Assembly: GCA_020171895.1 (NCBI GenBank)
Contig: JAIVAN010000005.1
Span: 62,001 to 126,000 of the forward strand
Length of the DNA stretch: 64,000 nt
Origin: Bacillus timonensis
Lineage (GTDB): Bacteria; Bacillota; Bacilli; Bacillales; Bacillaceae_L
Reading direction: 5' to 3'
Numbering within the stretch: the stretch's first letter is position 1; each line of letters starts with the position of its first letter. Below are positions 1-9,069 of this stretch, in pieces. The notes below the pieces were generated by a model. The model saw only the letters and a program-made list of their open reading frames with translations, made no database searches and was not told where the DNA came from. The position numbers and the translations under genes were made by a program.

Positions 1-2
1 TA

Positions 3-830
3 TCTAAGAAAAAGTATTATACAAATAGAGGCTTAATTGAAGGATGTCAAGATTATGATATATTTATTTGTGGAAGTGATCAAGTTTGGAATGAGTGGTT
101 TTTAATGAATTCTGAGAAGAAATATAATTTAAGTTATTATCTCAATTTTGTAGATGATAGCAAAAAAAGAATATCGTACGCTACTAGTTTTGGTAGCAAT
201 GAGTTATCTAACGAAGCGGCTAAAATTGTAAAGAAGGAACTGAAAAGATTTTCTGAAATTAGTGTTAGAGAAAACTCCGGTAAAAAGATAGTTGAAAGTT
301 TAGAGTGTAATGCTGTACGTGTTCTTGACCCAACTCTTCTAATAGATAGAAATATTTATGATGACGTAATAGGGAAAATTAAAGAGAAGGATAGCTATCA
401 ATTATTCTCATATATATTGCATGATGATCAAAAAACCGCTCATAAAATTAATCAATACATTTTTGAAAGATATTTTGATACCACCACAAATAAAATATAT
501 AATAAGGAACCAATTGGAATTCCGGAGTGGTTATCAAATATTAAGAATGCAAAATTTGTCGTTACAAATTCATTTCATGGGGTGGTCTTTTCCATTGTTT
601 TTCAAACACCTTTCTTAGTAGTACCTGTTGAAAATTCAGGAATGAATGACAGAATGCTAACTTTGTTAAACTCTTTAAATTTGAATAATCGAATAGTTGA
701 TAAATTTGAAAAGCAAAAAATTAATGAACTGTATTCTGAAGTTATTGATTGGGATAGTGTAGAGCAAAGGCTTACAACCTTAAAAAGAAACTCCCGAGAT
801 TTCTTAACTAAAGCAATTGGTAACAAATAA
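3..830 (+). CDS. Polysaccharide pyruvyl transferase family protein (5' end outside window)
   Basis: The reading frame is open from the left edge, so the gene is partial. The visible part starts with the family hallmark GSDQVWN (about bases 75-95) and ends with a Rossmann-like half containing TNSFHGVVFS and the conserved His. These motifs are typical of the PS_pyruv_trans family (CsaB/WcaK-like), which adds ketal pyruvate to cell-surface sugars. The ATG at 105 is internal and cannot be the true start, because the GSDQVWN motif lies upstream of it in the same frame. It is followed closely by the F420 hydrogenase beta-like gene, a pairing common in exopolysaccharide clusters. Confidence 0.85.
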   Translation, partial: SKKKYYTNRGLIEGCQDYDIFICGSDQVWNEWFLMNSEKKYNLSYYLNFVDDSKKRISYATSFGSNELSNEAAKIVKKELKRFSEISVRENSGKKIVESLECNAVRVLDPTLLIDRNIYDDVIGKIKEKDSYQLFSYILHDDQKTAHKINQYIFERYFDTTTNKIYNKEPIGIPEWLSNIKNAKFVVTNSFHGVVFSIVFQTPFLVVPVENSGMNDRMLTLLNSLNLNNRIVDKFEKQKINELYSEVIDWDSVEQRLTTLKRNSRDFLTKAIGNK

Positions 831-894
831 AAAATCAAATTTAAATATTGTGGCAGGGTTAAATTTATATAACCAACATGATTGGAGTTTAATT

Positions 895-2295
895 ATGAAT
901 AATAATATAAATGAATTATTGAGCACAGTTGTACAAAATGATTATTGTGTCGGTTGTGGCATATGTGCTAGTGTAGAAGGTTCACCACTAAAAATGGGTT
1001 TAGATGATAATGGAAAGTATATTCCAACTATAAATACAGATCAAAATAATAATATTAATGATGTAGATGTCTTATCAACTTGCCCTTTCTCAAATAATAG
1101 TAAAAATGAAAGTGAAATTAGTACACAGCTTTATAGTCGAATAAAAGGAATTAAGTATAATGAAAATATAGGTTACTATATAAAAAGTTATGCGGGCTAT
1201 GTTAAAGAAGGAGATTTCAGAGAAAAAGGTAGTTCGGGTGGTATGGGAACTTGGATTGCTACTCAATTATTAAAGAAAAATTTGGTTGATGGAATTATAC
1301 ATGTAAAAGAAGCAGGAAAAAATCAAGAAAATATCTTATTTAATTATTCAATTTCGAATAGTATTCAAGAGCTTACTAAAGGTGCAAAATCCAAATATTA
1401 TCCAATAGAAATGTCAGAGGTAATTGACTTTATAAGAAAAAATAAAGGAAAATATGCATTGATTGGAATCCCTTGTTTTATTAAATCTTTAAGGTTGCTG
1501 GCTGATAATGACAAAGTAGTTAATGAAAGAATTATTTTCACAATAGGCCTTGTCTGTGGGCATTTAAAAACTGATATGTTTGCAAAGTCGATGGCTTGGC
1601 AAATGGGGATTAAGCCGAAACAATTAGTTGGTATTGATTTTAGAATGAAATTAGAAGGTGAAAATGCAAGTAATTATGGAGTAAAGGCGATTGGCGTTGA
1701 CGAAGGAAAAGAAATCATTAAAAGCTCTCCAACAAATGAATTATATACTACTGACTGGGGTCATGGATTCTTCAAGTATAAAGCCTGTGATTTTTGTGAT
1801 GATGTTTTAGCTGAGACAGCAGATATAACAATTGGAGATGCATGGTTGCCTGAATATATAAAGGATAGCCAAGGTACAAATGTTATAGTTGTTAGGAACC
1901 AAATAATACTAGACCTTATGGAAGAAAATCAATCTGAATTACAATTAAATGAAATAAATGAAAGTGAAGTATATGAATCGCAATCTGGAGGCTTTAGACA
2001 TCGAAAACAAGGTCTTTCATACAGACTATATTTAAAGGATCAAAATAATGAATGGCGACCCATAAAAAGAGTGGAGGCCAGTGATTCTCTAAGTACAAAA
2101 AGAAAAAAGATTTATAAAAAGCGAATAACTCTTTATGAAGAAAGCTTTAAAGCTTATAAAAAAGCAGAAAAGAATGAAGACTTTAATATATTTATTAAAC
2201 ACATGGATCCTATTATAAAAGACTATAACAAGTTGATAAATAAACCTTTCTTATTTAGAGCAATAGGAAAAGTAAAAAGAATGATTTTAAAATAA
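895..2295 (+). CDS. Coenzyme F420 hydrogenase/dehydrogenase beta subunit-like iron-sulfur protein
   Basis: A 466-aa protein with an N-terminal ferredoxin-like cluster motif (CVGCGIC near residues 14-20, with a further CP pair after it) and an FrhB-type C-terminal domain carrying more Cys pairs (KACDFCDD) and the TIGDAW motif. Proteins of this family next to pyruvyl transferases are found in polysaccharide loci; their exact redox role there is not settled. I chose ATG 895, which has a TTGGAG Shine-Dalgarno about 7 nt upstream. The longer frame from TTG 817 would overlap the previous gene and has no good site. Confidence 0.8.
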   Translation: MNNNINELLSTVVQNDYCVGCGICASVEGSPLKMGLDDNGKYIPTINTDQNNNINDVDVLSTCPFSNNSKNESEISTQLYSRIKGIKYNENIGYYIKSYAGYVKEGDFREKGSSGGMGTWIATQLLKKNLVDGIIHVKEAGKNQENILFNYSISNSIQELTKGAKSKYYPIEMSEVIDFIRKNKGKYALIGIPCFIKSLRLLADNDKVVNERIIFTIGLVCGHLKTDMFAKSMAWQMGIKPKQLVGIDFRMKLEGENASNYGVKAIGVDEGKEIIKSSPTNELYTTDWGHGFFKYKACDFCDDVLAETADITIGDAWLPEYIKDSQGTNVIVVRNQIILDLMEENQSELQLNEINESEVYESQSGGFRHRKQGLSYRLYLKDQNNEWRPIKRVEASDSLSTKRKKIYKKRITLYEESFKAYKKAEKNEDFNIFIKHMDPIIKDYNKLINKPFLFRAIGKVKRMILK

Positions 2296-2400
2296 TTACT
2301 ACTTTTATGTGTATGGTATGGTCTACAAGGCTAAGGTATTTTATATTTTTAATAAAATTGTCGACTATAAAAGGATTATTATAATGGAGATGTTTTTCGA

Positions 2401-3567
2401 ATGAAAATTACAATTGCTGGAACAGGTTATGTGGGCTTATCAATAGCTATATTGCTGGCGCAACACAACGAAGTAATTGCATTAGATATTATCCAAGAGA
2501 AAGTAGATATGATTACTAATAAAAGATCTCCAATAATAGATAATGAGATTGAGGAATTCTTAGCAACAAAAGAATTGAACTTGACCGCAACAACGGACAA
2601 TTATAGAGCATTTAAGGATGCTGAATATGTAATCATATCTACACCAACTAATTATGATCCGGAAAAGAATTACTTTAATACGAGAACTGTTGAAGCTGTT
2701 ATTGCTAACGTTTTATCTATTAACCCAGATGCAGTGATGGTTATAAAATCTACAGTCCCGGTAGGTTATACAGAAGCAGTCCGAGAAAAATTTGAGACTG
2801 AAAATATTATTTTTTCACCAGAGTTTTTAAGAGAAGGTAAAGCGTTATATGATAACTTGTATCCTTCAAGGATCGTTGTTGGTGAACAGTCTGAAAGAGC
2901 CAAAGTTTTTGCTGATTTGTTAGTGGAGGGTGCAGTTAAAGAAAATATTGACGTCTTATATACGAATTCAACAGAAGCTGAAGCTATTAAACTATTTGCA
3001 AATACTTATCTAGCAATGAGGGTTGCATTCTTTAATGAACTAGACTCTTATGCAGAAATCAGAGGTTTAAATACTAAACAAATTATTGATGGTGTTGGCT
3101 TAGACCCTCGTATAGGCAACCATTACAATAATCCATCCTTTGGATACGGTGGTTACTGCCTACCAAAAGATACTAAGCAGCTATTAGCTAACTACGAAGA
3201 TGTTCCGAATAACATAATGGCTGCTATAGTTGATGCGAATAGAACTAGAAAAGATCATATTGCAAATATGATAATTAAAAGAAAAGCTAAGATTGTTGGT
3301 ATCTATCGACTTACAATGAAAATGGATTCTGACAATTTTAGGCAGTCAGCTATTCAAGGTGTTATGAAACGTATTAAAGCTAAGGGCATTGAAGTCGTTG
3401 TGTATGAACCAGCACTCTTTGATGATACATTCTATAATTCTAAAGTAATTAATGATTTTGAAGAATTTAAGAGAGTGTCAGATGTTATTGTAGCGAACCG
3501 CCTTTCTGATGACTTACTTGATGTAAAGGACAAGGTATATACTAGGGATTTATTTAGCAGGGACTAG
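2401..3567 (+). CDS. ugd: UDP-glucose 6-dehydrogenase
   Basis: A 388-aa nucleotide-sugar dehydrogenase of the short type. It oxidises UDP-glucose to UDP-glucuronate with NAD+, supplying acidic sugar for exopolysaccharide. The N-terminal NAD-binding motif GTGYVGLS is at residues 7-14, the STVPVGYT segment is in place, and the catalytic Cys is at about residue 253 in GGYCLPKDT. The length and the [14 protein letters not shown] block match the short Ugd group of Klebsiella and streptococci. It is co-directional with the preceding polysaccharide genes and is followed by a terminator. Confidence 0.93.
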   Translation: MKITIAGTGYVGLSIAILLAQHNEVIALDIIQEKVDMITNKRSPIIDNEIEEFLATKELNLTATTDNYRAFKDAEYVIISTPTNYDPEKNYFNTRTVEAVIANVLSINPDAVMVIKSTVPVGYTEAVREKFETENIIFSPEFLREGKALYDNLYPSRIVVGEQSERAKVFADLLVEGAVKENIDVLYTNSTEAEAIKLFANTYLAMRVAFFNELDSYAEIRGLNTKQIIDGVGLDPRIGNHYNNPSFGYGGYCLPKDTKQLLANYEDVPNNIMAAIVDANRTRKDHIANMIIKRKAKIVGIYRLTMKMDSDNFRQSAIQGVMKRIKAKGIEVVVYEPALFDDTFYNSKVINDFEEFKRVSDVIVANRLSDDLLDVKDKVYTRDLFSRD

Positions 3568-3622
3568 ATTAATATTTGTTATTTATGAATCCATAAAAAA
3601 CAAAATGTTGAATGATAAGTTT

Positions 3623-3665
3623 AAGTGGATATCTAATATTTATGATATCCACTTATTTATTTTTA
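3623..3665 (+). terminator. Rho-independent terminator after ugd
   Basis: An 11-bp perfect stem, AAGTGGATATC (3623-3633) with GATATCCACTT (3644-3654), a 10-nt loop, then an A/T-rich tail ATTTATTTTTA. It ends the polysaccharide operon. The rest of the gap from 3568 to 3976 is AT-rich and shows no further gene. Confidence 0.75.
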
Positions 3666-3976
3666 CTAGATAGCTATAGCTCTATTAACGTAGCCGTGTT
3701 TTATAAGACAAAAAATAAAAATTAAGTAGGAACGAAATTATTGGTAGAGTAGTGATTTTATTTCATATTTCTCCTGTGTTCTTTGGTTAAAGGTACTTAC
3801 ATAACCCATAGGTTCATGATTAATAAAAGTGTTTATTTAAAATTTACTTTTTATATTAATCAGAAATAATATTAAATAAAAAAATGATTTACGCCTTTTT
3901 AAAAAAGTTTCCTCCTTAGCATTTTTTCTCTATTCTTATAAAAAAAAGGCCACAACTTTAGGGAGGGGATGTAAAA

Positions 3977-5014
3977 ATGAAAATTCGCTATGGAAATTTA
4001 GATATGTTAAGGGGTATTGCAATAATTGGGGTAATATTAATTCACATTTCAGGAACAATGTTGGTAACTTTTGTTAATGGAAGTTTTTCTGAAGTAATTG
4101 CCATTTTTGTAAACCAAGCCTCAAGATATGCAGTGCCTGTTTTTCTTTTTCTTTCTGGTTTAGGCTTGACACTTTCAAATAGTTTGGAAAAAGGCTATTT
4201 TTTATTTATTAGGCATAGAATAACAAAAATTATTTTACTGTACTTTGTGTGGAATGTTATATATTATTTATTCGTAATTGGTGTAAATAGTGGGTCATTT
4301 AATATTATAATTTTTATAAAAAACTTTATTTTAGGTTCAAACTATTATCATCTTTACTATGTGCCATTAATTATTTTGTTTTATTTATTATATCCACTTT
4401 TATTAAAAATAGGTGATAAGAAGGTTGGGGTAGCATTTATATTATTAATAACAATTATGAGTCAAATTTCCGACAAATTTATTGAATATAATTTACTTAA
4501 TAACCCTAGCAACTTTCTGAATTGGATTTTTTACTTTGTACTAGGTATATGGTTTGCAAGAAATATTCAAAATATAATTAGTTTCACTAAAAGGTATCAA
4601 AAAGTAATAACACTATTATTTTTATTAACATTTACAGTTGTATTTGTAGAAAGTTATATATCTAATGGTCATATAACAACATCTATGAGGCCTACTGTTA
4701 TTTTATTTACAATTATGTTTATTTTAGCAGTTTTTTGTTTGGAATTTGAAAAAATACCTTTATATAAATACATTATAATGTTATCTAAGATGTCTTATGG
4801 AATTTATTTATCACATATTTTGATATTAGACGTTTATGTTAGTATTTATTCGAAATTAGGTATGAAAAACTCCATTTTCTTTTTAATATCATCCTTTGTA
4901 CTTGTTACTTTTATATCAATGGTATTAACTTATATGGTTGATAAATCCATTTCTATGATTAAAAATAAGACTTCTTTTAAGGGGATTTTCAAAGAAAAAT
5001 CTATTTCCAGGTAA
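3977..5014 (+). CDS. Acyltransferase 3 family membrane protein
   Basis: A 345-aa polytopic membrane protein with about ten hydrophobic segments. The N-terminus (LDMLRGIAIIGVILIHIS) carries the Arg and His of the acyltransferase-3 (OafA/WecH-like) family, which O- or N-acylates surface carbohydrates. A GGAGGGGATG ribosome site lies just before the ATG. It has its own leader behind the ugd terminator, so it is probably transcribed separately but belongs to the same surface-sugar region. Confidence 0.8.
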   Translation: MKIRYGNLDMLRGIAIIGVILIHISGTMLVTFVNGSFSEVIAIFVNQASRYAVPVFLFLSGLGLTLSNSLEKGYFLFIRHRITKIILLYFVWNVIYYLFVIGVNSGSFNIIIFIKNFILGSNYYHLYYVPLIILFYLLYPLLLKIGDKKVGVAFILLITIMSQISDKFIEYNLLNNPSNFLNWIFYFVLGIWFARNIQNIISFTKRYQKVITLLFLLTFTVVFVESYISNGHITTSMRPTVILFTIMFILAVFCLEFEKIPLYKYIIMLSKMSYGIYLSHILILDVYVSIYSKLGMKNSIFFLISSFVLVTFISMVLTYMVDKSISMIKNKTSFKGIFKEKSISR

Positions 5015-5133
5015 TATTTAAAACAATTATGTAAAAAAGTATGAGTGCCATAGTATGATTTTCTTCATTTCATATAGTTAACATTAGTTACCCATTTACA
5101 CTTTCACCTTTATGTATGTCTCAATTTCAGGTA

Positions 5134-5168
5134 TAAACCCGCTGAACTTTAGTGGGTTTATTTTTCTT
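5134..5168 (+). terminator. Rho-independent terminator after the acyltransferase gene
   Basis: A 10-bp stem, TAAACCCGCT (5134-5143) with AGTGGGTTTA (5151-5160), followed by TTTTTCTTT. Confidence 0.75.
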
Positions 5169-5196
5169 TGTCATCATCTACACATGTTGTCATCAC

Positions 5197-5231
5197 AAAA
5201 AGGACTATATGTTCAGTAACATAGTCCTTTT
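5197..5231 (-). terminator. Terminator hairpin downstream of the HTH gene
   Basis: AAAAAGGACTAT pairs with ATAGTCCTTTT around a 12-nt loop. Read on the minus strand, it lies directly behind the stop at 5235 and ends in CCTTTTT. Confidence 0.65.
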
Positions 5232-5234
5232 GAA

Positions 5235-5954
5235 TTATTCTCTCCTATATTTACACAGCATCTCTTCTTTTAATATTTTGCCCCACTCAAGATCAATAAG
5301 CATCAGATATAGATTAGCCCTTAGTGATAAAGGGGGTCTCTTTTTTATTTTATTGAACATTTCTTCATCATTAACAACAATAGTAAATTTATCTGTTTCG
5401 GATAGTTCCTGCATTGCGATACGTCCATAACGCATAATGTAATTCATAGATGAAAAATGTCGATGATGAGAAAGGAGAGGCATGAATTCTAAATACCACC
5501 TAGTGTATCCTTCGTAATCAATATTAAGAATCATATCAGGTCGGTTAACTCTTCCTTCAGGTTTTTCCACTGTCCACTTACATGGTCTCTCATAAAGGTC
5601 AGCTAGTATTACTTGAATAAATTTTTTCTCAAGCACCTCTGTTTGATTCCTTAAATTCCTCGGAGATTCTTTCTCGACATTAATTTCTTCATTTTCATCA
5701 GATTCATCTTTTCTTGCTAAATGCCCTGCTGCAACCATCAAATCTTGATAAGACACTTCATTATGAGCTTTTGCAGCAAATTTTGATATCGTTTCCGGAG
5801 TTGGAGGTGAAACGATCATTTGTCTAAGAAACCTGGAGATGTGAGCGGCACTTACACCCGTTTCATTAGCGAAATTATTTATGGATCTTTCACCCTTCGC
5901 CCGATCAAGAAGATTAGCAAATTCTTCTTTATTGAATTGCTCCTCACTATCCAT
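5235..5954 (-). CDS. XRE-type helix-turn-helix regulator with unknown C-terminal domain
   Basis: A 239-aa protein. Residues about 10-75 form a helix-turn-helix of the XRE/lambda-repressor type (INNFANETGVSAAHISRFLR, then a helix ending in DLMVAAGHL). The acidic linker at about 80-100 leads to a C-terminal domain rich in aromatic residues that I do not recognise. The gene has a clear sigma-A promoter at 5986-6014 and is transcribed away from the small zinc-finger genes. It is probably a local repressor, but no target can be proven. Confidence 0.6.
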   Translation of the reverse strand: MDSEEQFNKEEFANLLDRAKGERSINNFANETGVSAAHISRFLRQMIVSPPTPETISKFAAKAHNEVSYQDLMVAAGHLARKDESDENEEINVEKESPRNLRNQTEVLEKKFIQVILADLYERPCKWTVEKPEGRVNRPDMILNIDYEGYTRWYLEFMPLLSHHRHFSSMNYIMRYGRIAMQELSETDKFTIVVNDEEMFNKIKKRPPLSLRANLYLMLIDLEWGKILKEEMLCKYRRE

Positions 5955-5985
5955 ATTAATTCACCTCATCCTATCTTATATTCTT

Positions 5986-6014
5986 ATTATACCGAAAGTG
6001 TTTACTGCAGTCAA
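5986..6014 (-). promoter_or_regulatory. Sigma-A promoter of the HTH gene, with overlapping dyad
   Basis: On the minus strand: -35 TTGACT (6014-6009), 17-nt spacer, -10 TATAAT (5991-5986). A dyad TTTACT/AGTAAA (about 6001-6020) overlaps the -35 and could be an operator for autoregulation. Confidence 0.65.
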
Positions 6015-6044
6015 AGTAAAACTAAAATCAAATACACATAAGTG

Positions 6045-6073
6045 TTGTGCTTAGTAAACCATCATGCTATAAT
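6045..6073 (+). promoter_or_regulatory. Sigma-A-like promoter, divergent from the HTH gene
   Basis: -35 TTGTGC (6045-6050), a 17-nt spacer and -10 TATAAT (6068-6073). It points toward the small zinc-finger genes at 6236 and 6448. Confidence 0.5.
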
Positions 6074-6235
6074 TAATTCGATAATTGAGGTTGAAATTTT
6101 ACCTTTTTGTTGTTTGCGCTAATTTCTCTATTTTTTTGCAACTTCCATTGACTACAAACAATACATAAAGTGAAATTTAAACAAAGATATAAAAAAACTA
6201 TACTTAATGTATCTATCATGGAGGAGATGTAGTGT

Positions 6236-6310
6236 ATGAATACAACGGTAAAGTGCCCAGTCTGCAATAAAAGATTAATGGACATGCTTTCAGCCAAGGA
6301 AGCGGTTTAA
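6236..6310 (+). CDS. Short Com-like zinc-finger peptide, probably a truncated gene
   Basis: A 24-codon frame with a good GGAGGAG site 9 nt before the ATG. It encodes one Cys pair (VKCPVCNKRLMDM), like the first half of the Com-type zinc finger encoded at 6448, then stops. The second Cys pair is missing, so this looks like a decayed or shortened paralog of the next gene. It could still be made as a peptide. Confidence 0.4.
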   Translation: MNTTVKCPVCNKRLMDMLSAKEAV

Positions 6311-6447
6311 TTATAGCTAAACTGTTGGTCGTGACTATTTTACAACAGTTTACAATTCTCACTATACAGAACGTGTGTTCTTATGTAAAATATTAATATT
6401 GATATAACAATTATATAAAAGCTTCAACACAGTTGGGAGGAATACAA

Positions 6448-6654
6448 ATGATAAGAGAAGCTAAGGTTATGAGAGTTGAATGTCCTGCTTGTGGTTACAG
6501 GCTGCTGGATAAAGGGAATGAAGCTGCTGGTCCCGTACAAACGAAGTGCGGAAGATGTAAGCGGGTTTGGGAAGTTGAACTTGCAACAGGAGAGTTTAAA
6601 CAAGTTAGTGGAAAACCAATAACGAGACGAAAAGGAGTTAACGATTCGCCATGA
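6448..6654 (+). CDS. Com-like two-Cys-pair zinc-finger protein
   Basis: A 68-aa protein with CPACGYRL and CGRCKRVWEV, the CxxC...CxxC layout of the Mu Com-like small zinc fingers often found in phage-derived regions. The start is ATG 6448, because the upstream TTG at 6433 overlaps the ribosome site GGGAGGA itself. A terminator follows at 6674. The role is unknown; Com of phage Mu is an RNA-binding translational activator. Confidence 0.6.
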   Translation: MIREAKVMRVECPACGYRLLDKGNEAAGPVQTKCGRCKRVWEVELATGEFKQVSGKPITRRKGVNDSP

Positions 6655-6673
6655 GTTGCAAATCAATTCTACC

Positions 6674-6718
6674 TTAAGGTCCGGGAAATCAGTATAACTG
6701 ATATACCTGGGCCTTTTT
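6674..6718 (+). terminator. Terminator after the Com-like gene
   Basis: AAGGTCCGGG pairs with ACCTGGGCCTT around an inner stem ATCAGTAT/GATAT, followed by TTTTT. Confidence 0.65.
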
Positions 6719-6879
6719 AATTTTATCAAAAGTTCATATCACGATGATACCAAGCGAGGAATCGATGGCATTACCCAATGCTGGATCATTTTTGAGAAGA
6801 AATGATCATCCAGTAAGTGAATGCACATTAAATCAAAAATAATCGGTACCGAGTAATGGAGTCATGATGTGAACTACCT

Positions 6880-6936
6880 AAGACCGGGCACAAATCAACC
6901 TACAAATGTGGGTGATTGTGCTCGGTCTTTTTTTGT
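6880..6936 (+). terminator. Terminator-like hairpin in the leader of the sigma-like gene
   Basis: AAGACCGGGCACAATC-type arms (about 6880-6895 and 6912-6928) close a long stem-loop followed by a T run. It sits between the Com-like gene and the sigma-like gene and could attenuate read-through. Confidence 0.55.
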
Positions 6937-6980
6937 CTTTTTTCCCACGGCTCCTTGCCGTGCCATGGGAGGAAAAGATA

Positions 6981-7418
6981 ATGAGCAAGTTTTTTATCAA
7001 AATCGGCAAGGAACAGGTCTGTGTTAGCGAGGCAGTTTACAAGGAGTATTACAAAATGAAAAGAAGAGAGCGGTACCTAGAACACGATATCAAAGTTGGA
7101 CGGATAGCTGTTGAGCCTGAAGCAGAAACGGTTGAATATATCCCAAGCAAGGAAGATTCAATCAATCGTTTGATGGATCTAGGCGGTGATTTTGAAGATG
7201 ACCAAATGATAGAAGATATTCTATGTGACAAGGCAATATTGCTGATCCTTCAGGAAGCGGTGGCTGAACTGAATGAAAAGGAACAAGAGCTAATTCAATC
7301 TCTCTACTATAAAGACCTTACGGTGAGAGAAGTGGCTGAAGAAGAAAATATATCCCATGTGGCTGTAATAAAGCGACGTAACAAAGTGTTGGACAAGCTA
7401 AAAAAATCTTTTTTGTAA
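6981..7418 (+). CDS. Sigma-70 region 4-like DNA-binding protein (phage type)
   Basis: A 145-aa protein. The C-terminal 60 residues resemble sigma region 4 (LNEKEQELIQSLYYKDLTVR, then a helix-turn-helix ISHVAVIKRRNKVL). The N-terminal half has no region 2 that I can recognise. The start is ATG 6981 with GGGAGG about 9 nt upstream; the frame extends to 6906 only through hairpin sequence. Such ArpU- or sigma-like proteins control late phage or mobile-element genes. Two tiny genes follow in an operon-like row, the second cut by a repeat. Confidence 0.6.
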   Translation: MSKFFIKIGKEQVCVSEAVYKEYYKMKRRERYLEHDIKVGRIAVEPEAETVEYIPSKEDSINRLMDLGGDFEDDQMIEDILCDKAILLILQEAVAELNEKEQELIQSLYYKDLTVREVAEEENISHVAVIKRRNKVLDKLKKSFL

Positions 7419-7492
7419 TTTTGGTTACCAAACCAACCTTCCCGTTGGCTAATAAGTGAAGGGCCATATCTAAAGACAAGGAGGTGAATGTG

Positions 7493-7651
7493 ATGACAAC
7501 ACAAGTAAAGCAACAAGGTGTTAATAAAGATATGCAGGAAGAGATGGTTGGTGTTCTTACGGCTATCAGTATTGTTTCTAAAAGACTAGCAAATCGATTG
7601 AGCCAGCTTGATGAACAAAATGAAAAGAAGGGGGAAAAAGAAAATGAGTAA
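7493..7651 (+). CDS. Small hypothetical protein of the phage-like cassette
   Basis: A 52-aa frame (MTTQVKQQGVNKDMQEEM at the start, ending in a charged QNEKKGEKENE tail) with a strong AAGGAGGTG site 6-7 nt before the ATG. Its last codons overlap the ATG of the next frame by 8 nt, so the two are translationally coupled. The family is not recognised. Confidence 0.6.
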   Translation: MTTQVKQQGVNKDMQEEMVGVLTAISIVSKRLANRLSQLDEQNEKKGEKENE

Positions 7652-7727
7652 AACAAAACTCGCTCTTGACGTAGTGACGGACTTGCGAAATCTAGCAGGC
7701 AGTATTGAAACCTTGGTATTTGCATAG
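7644..7727 (+). pseudogene. Small cassette gene cut by a family A repeat
   Basis: The frame starts inside the previous gene (ATG 7644) and reads MSKTKLALDVVTDLRNLAGS and a few residues more. The stop TAG at 7725-7727 is where the repeat begins (TAGTTTTGCG). The gene is therefore probably truncated by the repeat after 27 residues. The alternative, a natural 27-aa product, is less likely. Confidence 0.55.
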
Positions 7728-7772
7728 TTTTGCGTGCCTGTCACCACCCGGAATTCCGCGATATTTGTCGAA
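7726..7772 (+). repeat. Family A REP-like repeat, copy A1 (head only)
   Basis: The head AGTTTTGCGTGCCTGTCACC is followed by CACCCGG and a variant TTGTCGAAAG end. It lies at the 3' break of the preceding small gene. From here to 8059 no gene is seen; the gap is AT-rich. Confidence 0.85.
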
Positions 7773-8059
7773 AGAATAGAATTGAAACCATTGTTCAGAT
7801 GTGTTAGTAACTATTCTTATTAACATGAATAATTAATTATCTATTCAACTTCTCTTCTTTCTCTTCACTTAATAGTTTAAATACAATAGAAAAAGATTAG
7901 ATGCTACTACATCATTTTTTTCTATTTTTATTTTATGAATCTACTAAAATGTCGGGTAGTACCAATCACGCAAAACTATAAGCTAAAAGATAATTGTCTC
8001 TAGCTTAAACACTCCTTGGTCCAATAACGTAGACCTCATCATTCAAGCAATTTAATACT

Positions 8060-8851
8060 CTAGAAAGACCCTGATTCCTCCGCCGACTCTACAGTTTGCT
8101 TTAGTAACATCGCTATAGTTACAGGACCTACACCACCAGGAACTGGAGTAATCGCACTAACTACTCCCTGACAAGATTCGAAATCTACATCTCCGACATT
8201 ACCTTTGTTATATCCTGCATCTAACACAACTGAACCTTTCTTTAGCCATTCGCCTTTGATAAAACGGGGCTTACCTACTGCTGCAATAACAATGTCTGCT
8301 TGTCCAAGGATTTTTTCTAAATTCTGAGTGTAAGAATGACAAATTGTTACTGTAGCATTTTCATTTAATAAGAGGTTAGATACTGGTCTTCCTAAAATTG
8401 GACTCCTTCCAACAACTACTGCATGTTTTCCTTTAACATCAATCTTATAATGCTTAATTACTTCCATAATTGCTGCTGGTGTACATGAAGGGTATGCCTC
8501 CATATTTAAAGCGGACTTTCCAAATCCCCAACTAGTTACACCATCTACATCTTTTTCAATATTTATTGTTTCGAATAGTAACCGTTCATCAATATGTGCT
8601 GGAACAGGATGCTGTAGAAGTATACCATGAACAGACGAATCATTATTTAACTGATTAATTAAACTAAGAACATCTTCTGTTGTTGATTCTTCAGGTAAGT
8701 GAAAACTTTTTGACTTAATTCCAACTGCTTCACAAGCATTCTTTTTCATCTTTACATAGGTTTCCGAAGATGAGTCATTTCCTACTAAGATAGTAGCTAA
8801 ACAGGGTTGAATATTTTTTTCGTCTTTTAATCTAGAGATAGTAGATTTCAA
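8060..8851 (-). CDS. folD: FolD-like methylenetetrahydrofolate dehydrogenase/cyclohydrolase, 5' end lost
   Basis: A clear FolD homolog: Tyr32 and Lys36 of the YxxxK active site (ETYVKMKKNA), a DVDG motif, the NAD(P) segment VVVGRSPILGRPVSNLL, and the C-terminal PVPGGVGPVT. FolD makes 5,10-methenyl- and 10-formyl-THF. Family members usually have about 15-20 more residues before the ILVG strand. Here that part is replaced by family A repeat A2, which abuts the gene and keeps the frame open through the repeat without an ATG. The TTG at 8851 is the first plausible start and lacks a convincing ribosome site. It may be a second, dying copy of folD. Confidence 0.75.
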   Translation of the reverse strand: MKSTISRLKDEKNIQPCLATILVGNDSSSETYVKMKKNACEAVGIKSKSFHLPEESTTEDVLSLINQLNNDSSVHGILLQHPVPAHIDERLLFETINIEKDVDGVTSWGFGKSALNMEAYPSCTPAAIMEVIKHYKIDVKGKHAVVVGRSPILGRPVSNLLLNENATVTICHSYTQNLEKILGQADIVIAAVGKPRFIKGEWLKKGSVVLDAGYNKGNVGDVDFESCQGVVSAITPVPGGVGPVTIAMLLKQTVESAEESGSF

Positions 8852-8861
8852 TTCAAGTTTT

Positions 8862-8966
8862 AGTTTTGCGTGCCTGTCACCACCCGAATTTTGTCGAACG
8901 TTGATAGGGTAAGAGGTAAAGGGATTTCAAGGGGGACTAGATGTATCAGCATCTGTCCTTTTTTAA
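8862..8966 (+). repeat. Family A REP-like repeat, copy A2 (full length)
   Basis: Head AGTTTTGCGTGCCTGTCACC, CACCCGAATTTTGTCGAAC, middle GTTGATAGGGTAAGAGG, and the hairpin GGGGGACTAGATG...CATCTGTCCTTTTTT. It forms the junction between the broken 5' end of folD (left) and the duplicated comM upstream region (right). Confidence 0.9.
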
Positions 8967-9069
8967 TTTGTGTATTTTCTATGAATAATAGAGGAATGAA
9001 TTGATAAGTAATAGCAAAAGTTTTAATATATATACGAACATATATTCTGTTTATTGGGAGGAGATTATT

